NCBI RefSeq assembly: GCF_014306095.1
Contig: NZ_JACRWC010000030.1
Location: forward strand, 1-18,029
Source of the DNA: Lentihominibacter faecis
GTDB lineage: Bacteria; Bacillota; Clostridia; Peptostreptococcales; Anaerovoracaceae
Length of the DNA stretch: 18,029 nucleotides
Reading direction: 5' to 3'
Under the pieces are notes generated by a model. That model was not told the origin of the DNA. It searched no databases and worked only from the letters and a program-made list of their open reading frames with translations. Position 1 is the stretch's first letter. Each line of letters opens with the position of its first letter. Below, in pieces: positions 14,353 through 18,029 of this stretch. The position numbers and the translations under genes were made by a program.

Positions 14353-15200
14353 CGGTCAGCCCTCCTTTTTAATGCCATAAAGGAAAGGTTTATGATCAGG
14401 ATGAACACGAAAAGCACTACTGCTGTCGAAATCAGTGCTTCTCGATGCAGCCCGGACGCGTAGCCCATTTCCAGAACGATATTGGCTGTCAGAGTCCGCA
14501 CACCATTCGTCAGACCATCCGGCATGATCGCCTGGTTTCCGCAGACCATAACGACTGCCATGGTTTCACCGATCGCTCTTCCGATCCCCAGGATGATCCC
14601 GGCCATGATGCCCATTTTAGCAGCCGGAAGCACAGCACGGAAGATGCTTCTCTCTCTCGTAGCTCCCAGTGCCAGGGAACCTTCATAATAGTATTCCGGA
14701 ACAGCACGAATGTTCGATTCTGATACACTTATGATCGTTGGCAGGATCATGATCCCCAAAAGAACCGATGAGGTCAGAAGACATTTCCCGCTGCCTCCAA
14801 GAGATCCCTGCACCAGCGGCACGATGACCATAAGGCCAAAGAACCCGTATACGATGGATGGGATCCCTGCCAGAAGATCCACAGCAGGTTTCAGCACTTT
14901 GTAAAGTCCCTTCGGGCAGTAGCGTGCCATGAATACCGCACAAAGCAGTCCGATCGGAACTCCGATGAGGATAGCACCTGCCGTGACATACACACTGCCG
15001 ATGATCATCGGGAACACCCCGTACAGATCCTGATTCGGCTTCCATGAATCGCCAAGAAGGAAATCGGATACTCCGATTTCCTTTATGGCCGGTACGCCAC
15101 TTGCGAACAAGAACACACAGATGAGGATTACTGCTATGATGGAGACACATGCTGCTGTCAAGAATACGATCTTCATAATGTTTTCACTGTATTTTCGCAT
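14349..15200 (-). CDS. pstC: Phosphate ABC transporter permease PstC
   Basis: 283 residues, about six membrane helices; partner of PstA. N-terminal TM about 10-34, short outer loop with SDFLLGDSWKPNQDLYGVFPMI (residues about 45-66, a PstC hallmark GxxWxP-like block), core helices with GIPSIVYGFFGLMV, and the EAA loop EGSLALGATRERSIFRAVLP followed by GIGRAIGETMAV. Slightly shorter than E. coli PstC, as usual in Firmicutes. It begins 22 bases after the pstS stop and overlaps pstA by 4. Confidence 0.93.
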   Translation of the reverse strand: MRKYSENIMKIVFLTAACVSIIAVILICVFLFASGVPAIKEIGVSDFLLGDSWKPNQDLYGVFPMIIGSVYVTAGAILIGVPIGLLCAVFMARYCPKGLYKVLKPAVDLLAGIPSIVYGFFGLMVIVPLVQGSLGGSGKCLLTSSVLLGIMILPTIISVSESNIRAVPEYYYEGSLALGATRERSIFRAVLPAAKMGIMAGIILGIGRAIGETMAVVMVCGNQAIMPDGLTNGVRTLTANIVLEMGYASGLHREALISTAVVLFVFILIINLSFMALKRRADR

Positions 15201-15222
15201 TTTCTTGTACCTGTTTCTTTAC

Positions 15223-16089
15223 TTATTTTACGTCAGCCCAGTTGGTGATTTCTCCTGTGAAGATCTTCATGATCTGATCCATGGACAGGTCTTCTACACC
15301 GTTGTCTTTGTTCACGATCACTGCGATTCCGTCCAGTGCGATTTCTTCACTCTTAAGACCCTGGCTTGTTTCTTCATCCTTCAGTTCTCTGGACGCCATG
15401 CCGATGTCACATACACCTTCTGTTGTGCTCTGGATACCTGCGCCGGATCCTGTCTGCTGGATCTCGATCGTAACACCACTGTTGAGTTCCTTGTACTTGT
15501 CAGCTAATACTTCCATTACCGGAGATACGGAAGTGGAACCTGCGAGTGTGATGCTTCCTTTAAGACCGCTTGCCTTGTAAGCTTCTGCATTTTCATTAAC
15601 GGAGATGTAACCTTCGTCTTCGATGATCTTCTGTCCATCCTTACTCATGATGAACTTGATGAAGTCAGCCGGAAGTTCTTTCACTTCGCCTTTTGTTACG
15701 ATGTTGAACGGTCTCTGGATTTTGTAGTCGCCGCTCTTGATGTTATCAACAGTCGCCTCTACGCCATCAACCTTAACTGCCTTTACAGTGTCGTCCAGGG
15801 AACCCAGGGAGATGTATCCGATCGCTGCATCGTTTCCTGCAACTGACTGAGTTACTACGGAAGTGCTGTTGGAGATCTCTGCTGTATCAACTGTCTTGTC
15901 CACATCATCCTGCAGAACTCCAGTCAGCTCTGTAAACGCATCTCTTGTTCCGGAGCCTTCCTCTCTGGAAATAACTGTGATATCCTTGTCGGACACCTTT
16001 CCGCTGCCGCCTCCGCAGCTTGCCAGCCCGAACACCATCAGTGCCGCAAGGCTAACTGTAAGAACTTTTGCTAATTTGCTCTTTTTCAT
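15223..16089 (-). CDS. pstS: Phosphate-binding lipoprotein PstS, apparently circularly permuted
   Basis: 288 residues. Lipoprotein signal: MKKSKLAKVL, hydrophobic core, then GLASC with lipidated C25, so it is anchored outside the membrane and hands phosphate to PstC/PstA. The domain order is reversed from classical PstS. The segment with the phosphate loop SREEGSGTRDAF (41-52) and AIGYISLGSLDDTVKAVKVDG (89-109), normally second, comes first. The segment LAGSTSVSPVMEVLADKY (182-199), GSGAG (214-218), IGMASRELKDEE and ALDGIAVIVN (251-260), normally first, comes last. The chain ends at IFTGEITNWADVK, which in ordinary PstS leads straight into the SREEGSGT segment. All phosphate-contact loops appear present, so it should still bind phosphate. 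First gene of the operon with GGAG before ATG. Confidence 0.92.
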   Translation of the reverse strand: MKKSKLAKVLTVSLAALMVFGLASCGGGSGKVSDKDITVISREEGSGTRDAFTELTGVLQDDVDKTVDTAEISNSTSVVTQSVAGNDAAIGYISLGSLDDTVKAVKVDGVEATVDNIKSGDYKIQRPFNIVTKGEVKELPADFIKFIMSKDGQKIIEDEGYISVNENAEAYKASGLKGSITLAGSTSVSPVMEVLADKYKELNSGVTIEIQQTGSGAGIQSTTEGVCDIGMASRELKDEETSQGLKSEEIALDGIAVIVNKDNGVEDLSMDQIMKIFTGEITNWADVK

Positions 16090-16148
16090 TTTTCTCTCTC
16101 CTATTCTTTCTTTTGATTTTTTATAGGTTTCTCTTTTGTACAGTCTGT

Positions 16149-16154
16149 ATTATA
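16149..16154 (-). promoter_or_regulatory. -10 element of the phosphate operon promoter
   Basis: Minus-strand TATAAT (16154-16149), no good -35 at 17 bases (TTTTGT), as expected for an activator-dependent promoter. The leader to the pstS ATG is about 53 bases. Confidence 0.6.
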
Positions 16155-16163
16155 GAGATGGTA

Positions 16164-16204
16164 TGTTAAATACAAAACCGCAGAGATGTAAAATGTATGT
16201 AAAA
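16164..16204 (-). promoter_or_regulatory. PhoP-box-like repeats upstream of pstS
   Basis: On the minus strand TTTTACA occurs at 16204-16198 and again at 16193-16187, exactly 11 bases apart, and TTTAACA at 16170-16164, about two 11-base steps further on; the third position is degenerate. This matches the TTAACA-like hexamers at 11-bp period bound by PhoP in Bacillus. The boxes lie just upstream of the TATAAT, the activating position. Confidence 0.6.
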
Positions 16205-16246
16205 GAATATGAGGATAGGGAATGTCTTAATGACGGATTTTACAAA

Positions 16247-16290
16247 TAAAAAGACGCCATCACAGAAAAAACTGTTTTGACGTCTTTTTA
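16247..16290. terminator. Bidirectional terminator between nadE and the phosphate operon
   Basis: TAAAAAGACG (16247-16256) pairs with CGTCTTTTTA (16281-16290), with a second inner stem CAG/CTG around six A. A run of five T follows the stem on either strand. It lies between the nadE region and the Pho boxes, insulating pstS from nadE transcription. Confidence 0.7.
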
Positions 16291-16321
16291 TAAAAACCAC
16301 TAGGCTTACTTCTTTTAGACC

Positions 16322-16525
16322 TTATATGTAAGACCCCTCTTGCCATTTCAGGTCCATGCCTGATAGAATTCTTACCGCCTCATTTGAAACAGTAAAACCA
16401 TCGAGTACAATATACCATAAATGGGCATGCTCCGCAATCTCTTTTTCAGGAGTCTCATCGAGTGCTCCATCGATCCGATCTAATAGTGCTCCGGTTCGTA
16501 CGGGAATGTCGGCATCGGCTGCAGC
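16322..16525 (-). pseudogene. Reading-frame remnant without a start codon
   Basis: An open frame of 67 codons on the minus strand, shifted relative to nadE and overlapping its last 15 codons, ends at TAA 16322-16324. The part beyond nadE (16478-16322) reads like folded protein: LLDRIDGALDETPEKEIAEH, then AHLWYIVLDGFTVSNEAV and LSGMDLKWQEGSYI. It has no ATG, GTG or TTG start before that stretch, and its codons are more A-T rich than those of nadE. I read it as the 3' end of a gene whose front was lost, fused by deletion next to nadE. Family not recognised. A chance open frame remains possible. Confidence 0.35.
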
Positions 16526-17226
16526 TTAAAGAGATTGGCTTTATGCATCCGGTCGATCTTCTGGCGGGTTTCTTCATCCTCGCAGATCCCTTCTCTAATA
16601 TAGCGATCCAGCACCGCATAAGTGAATCCCAGGTTGTCTTCATCGCTCAGACCGCAAAGCCCGTCGATAGGTACTTTATCCACGAACATGCTCGGAAGGC
16701 CCAGAGCCCTTCCTACTGCCTTGACTTCCTGCACCGTCAGCTTGGACAGAGGGCTGAAATCCCCTGCTCCGTCACCGAACTTGGTCGCATACCCTACCCA
16801 GTCCTCCGACAGATTGCAGGTGTTTGCCACCCTGCCGTTGACCGTCTGAGATACAGCGTACAAAGCAGCCATCCGAAGACGCGGCGGCAGATTGACTCTC
16901 GCCTGTCCTTCGAAACTGTCAAAATGCTTTGCAAGTTCTCCTACTATGCCTTCATATGCATCCTTTATATTGACCACGATGCTTTCGATCCGAAGATGCT
17001 CCGCAAGCTTGTGGGACACATCGATATCGAACTGCTCCCCGTTTGGCATCATCACACCGAATACATTTTCTTTGCCCAGAGCCTCTACGCACAGCGCTGC
17101 GACCACCGAACTGTCCTTGCCGCCGGAAAGCCCAACTACCGCTTTGCAGCCCTTGCCATTCTCCTCGAACCAGTCACGGATCCACTGTACGATCTCATCT
17201 CTTATTTTTTCTGCATCAAAACTCAT
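16480..17226 (-). CDS. nadE: NAD synthase (ammonia-dependent NadE)
   Basis: 248 residues, cytoplasmic; adenylates nicotinic acid adenine dinucleotide and amidates it to NAD. PP-loop SGGKDSS (34-40), LPPRLRMAALYAVSQ, the NTCNLSEDWVGYATKFGDGAGDFSPLSKLTK-like block (without the final K) that binds substrate and ammonia, and VDKVPIDGLCGLSDEDNLGFTY. No N-terminal glutaminase domain, so it uses free ammonia. The N-terminal helix is short but normal for this type. GAGGTG lies before the ATG. pncA ends 33 bases upstream, forming a pncA-nadE salvage pair. Confidence 0.93.
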   Translation of the reverse strand: MSFDAEKIRDEIVQWIRDWFEENGKGCKAVVGLSGGKDSSVVAALCVEALGKENVFGVMMPNGEQFDIDVSHKLAEHLRIESIVVNIKDAYEGIVGELAKHFDSFEGQARVNLPPRLRMAALYAVSQTVNGRVANTCNLSEDWVGYATKFGDGAGDFSPLSKLTVQEVKAVGRALGLPSMFVDKVPIDGLCGLSDEDNLGFTYAVLDRYIREGICEDEETRQKIDRMHKANLFKLQPMPTFPYEPEHY

Positions 17227-17259
17227 TTCATCACCTCACGTTTTTCTATGCTATTATAT

Positions 17260-17808
17260 TTATTCTTCCGATTCTCCTGCATGACCATGCAAAATCTCTA
17301 TCTGACACAGATCCATAGCCTTCAGAGCCGTTGTGTGTGTTTCCGGCATCACGCCCGCGCAGCACTCAGCGTCCACCATGACCTGAAGCTCCGGGAACCG
17401 GTTCTTCACCAGCATCGCGTTTGAGATCACACAGATGTCCGTGCAAAGCCCTACCAGCTCCACAGACTCCAGAGCATCCTCCTGATCCAGCTCTTCCAGG
17501 CGCTCGATCAGATCATAGGATCCAAATGTCGGTTTGTCGATGATCTCACTGTCCGCCGTATCCAGTTTCGATGATATTTTCCATCCATGGCTTCCGCGAA
17601 TGCAGTGCTCCACCGGAAGTTTTCGTCCTTCCTGTGTCAGCAGATAATCCTCTCCGTGGGTATCTCTCGTAAAGATCACCGTCTTTTTTTCTGCACGATA
17701 CGCCTCGATTTTTTCCTTTACATGCGGAACGATCGCCACCGCCTCCCGCGTTCCCAAAACGCCGTCGATAAAGTCATTCTGCATGTCCACAACGATCAAA
17801 ACCTTCAT
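17260..17808 (-). CDS. pncA: Nicotinamidase / isochorismatase-family hydrolase
   Basis: 182 residues, cytoplasmic. Likely deamidates nicotinamide to nicotinic acid, the first step of the salvage route that ends at nadE. The catalytic triad is complete: D8 in VVDMQNDF, K92 in DKPTFGSYD, and nucleophile C126 in GLCTDICVISNAM. Metal ligands D49 and H51 (TRDTHGEDY) and H68 (PVEHCI) fit nicotinamidase rather than other isochorismatase-like hydrolases. GGAGGAG sits 6 bases before the ATG. It starts 14 bases after the stop of the upstream partial gene. A nicotinate phosphoribosyltransferase (pncB), the expected intermediate step, is not visible in this window. Confidence 0.88.
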   Translation of the reverse strand: MKVLIVVDMQNDFIDGVLGTREAVAIVPHVKEKIEAYRAEKKTVIFTRDTHGEDYLLTQEGRKLPVEHCIRGSHGWKISSKLDTADSEIIDKPTFGSYDLIERLEELDQEDALESVELVGLCTDICVISNAMLVKNRFPELQVMVDAECCAGVMPETHTTALKAMDLCQIEILHGHAGESEE

Positions 17809-17822
17809 GGCAGCTCCTCCTT

Positions 17823-17998
17823 TTATTTTTCATCCAAAGCACGCAGCGCAGCTTTGATAATGTTCTTCGCATTTATTAAAAACGCTTCGATAGGCTGCTC
17901 CTGCTCCATGATGGGATCCCAGTATCTGTCTCGATACCGCTCCAGCATCTGATCCGCATCAAGTCCTTCTTTCTTCATTTCTCGCACCATCTGTATCC
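17823..17998 (-). CDS. C-terminal fragment of an unidentified gene, cut at the contig end
   Basis: The frame is open from the last genomic base (17998) to a TAA at 17823, giving about 57 residues: IQMVREMKKEGLDADQ, then MLERYRDRYWDPIMEQEQP and AFLINAKNIIKAALRALDEK. It is highly charged and probably helical. I do not recognise a family. It may be complete from one of the internal ATGs (17989 or 17977), but no ribosome site is visible, so a longer protein continuing off the contig is more likely. Its stop lies 14 bases before pncA, so it belongs to the same operon. Confidence 0.6.
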
Positions 17999-18029
17999 CT
18001 GTCTCTTATACACATCTCCGAGCCCACGA
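17999..18029. other. Untrimmed Illumina Nextera adapter, not genomic
   Basis: CTGTCTCTTATACACATCT (17999-18017) is the 19-bp Tn5 mosaic end used in Nextera library preparation, and the following CCGAGCCCACGA (18018-18029) is the start of the Nextera read-2 side adapter tail. Both match exactly. The window therefore ends in sequencing adapter; real sequence ends at or about 17998. Confidence 0.97.

Noticed and set aside
17227..17259. TATAAT-like sequence between pncA and nadE
   Set aside because: A minus-strand TATAAT is present but without a -35 at proper spacing; the short gap and ribosome site suggest plain cotranscription.
17999..18017. Tn5-type transposon end
   Set aside because: It is followed by the synthetic Nextera tail rather than transposon or genomic sequence, so it is library adapter.
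1..18029. CRISPR arrays, tRNA or rRNA genes, insertion sequences
   Set aside because: Looked for regular repeats, cloverleaf-like segments and transposase motifs; none found.

Overview
The window looks like a contig from an anaerobic, low-to-moderate-GC Firmicute of the class Clostridia. The evidence is strong Shine-Dalgarno sites (GGAGG type), sigma-A-like promoters, an aldo/keto reductase fused to a 2x[4Fe-4S] ferredoxin, a UPF0291 (DUF896) protein, a 2-amino-thiazoline-4-carboxylate hydrolase and a BsrE/TxpA-like type I toxin. I cannot name the genus. The last 31 bases are not genomic: they match the Illumina Nextera transposase adapter, so the right edge is a contig end with untrimmed adapter.

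Left part (1-4016): a minus-strand pair, ATC hydrolase then GNAT acetyltransferase, ends at a terminator. It is divergent from a plus-strand ferritin-like helical-bundle protein, followed by an aldo/keto reductase-ferredoxin fusion and an SGNH hydrolase. Next is a compact toxin-antitoxin-like locus: a 30-residue membrane toxin on the plus strand, a converging antisense RNA with its own promoter, and one hairpin that can terminate both.

Middle (4017-9734): the minus-strand operon nifS-iscU/nifU-mnmA supplies sulfur for Fe-S cluster assembly and tRNA 2-thiolation. Then come an unrecognised secreted protein and a UPF0291 protein (both minus), and a stand-alone fabF (plus). The roughly 500 bases after fabF hold terminators and a minus-strand transcription unit with no conventional gene: a near-consensus promoter, a 31-bp palindrome over the start site, a G-U-compensated hairpin and a 15-bp terminator stem.

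Right part (9735-16204): a complete phosphate operon on the minus strand, pstS-pstC-pstA-pstB-phoU-phoP-like-phoR-like, with several short gene overlaps and PhoP-box-like repeats upstream. Its PstS is unusual: the two halves of the usual chain are in swapped order, so it appears circularly permuted. Upstream are a bidirectional terminator, a reading-frame remnant without a start codon, the NAD salvage genes nadE and pncA, and a partial unidentified gene running into the adapter.

How the genes fit together: high-affinity phosphate uptake with its own sensor and regulator, sulfur trafficking to Fe-S clusters and tRNA, and nicotinamide recycling to NAD are each complete or nearly complete modules. 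The most novel-looking items are the permuted PstS, the toxin/antisense locus with matching 5' hairpins, and the candidate small RNA at 9385-9552.
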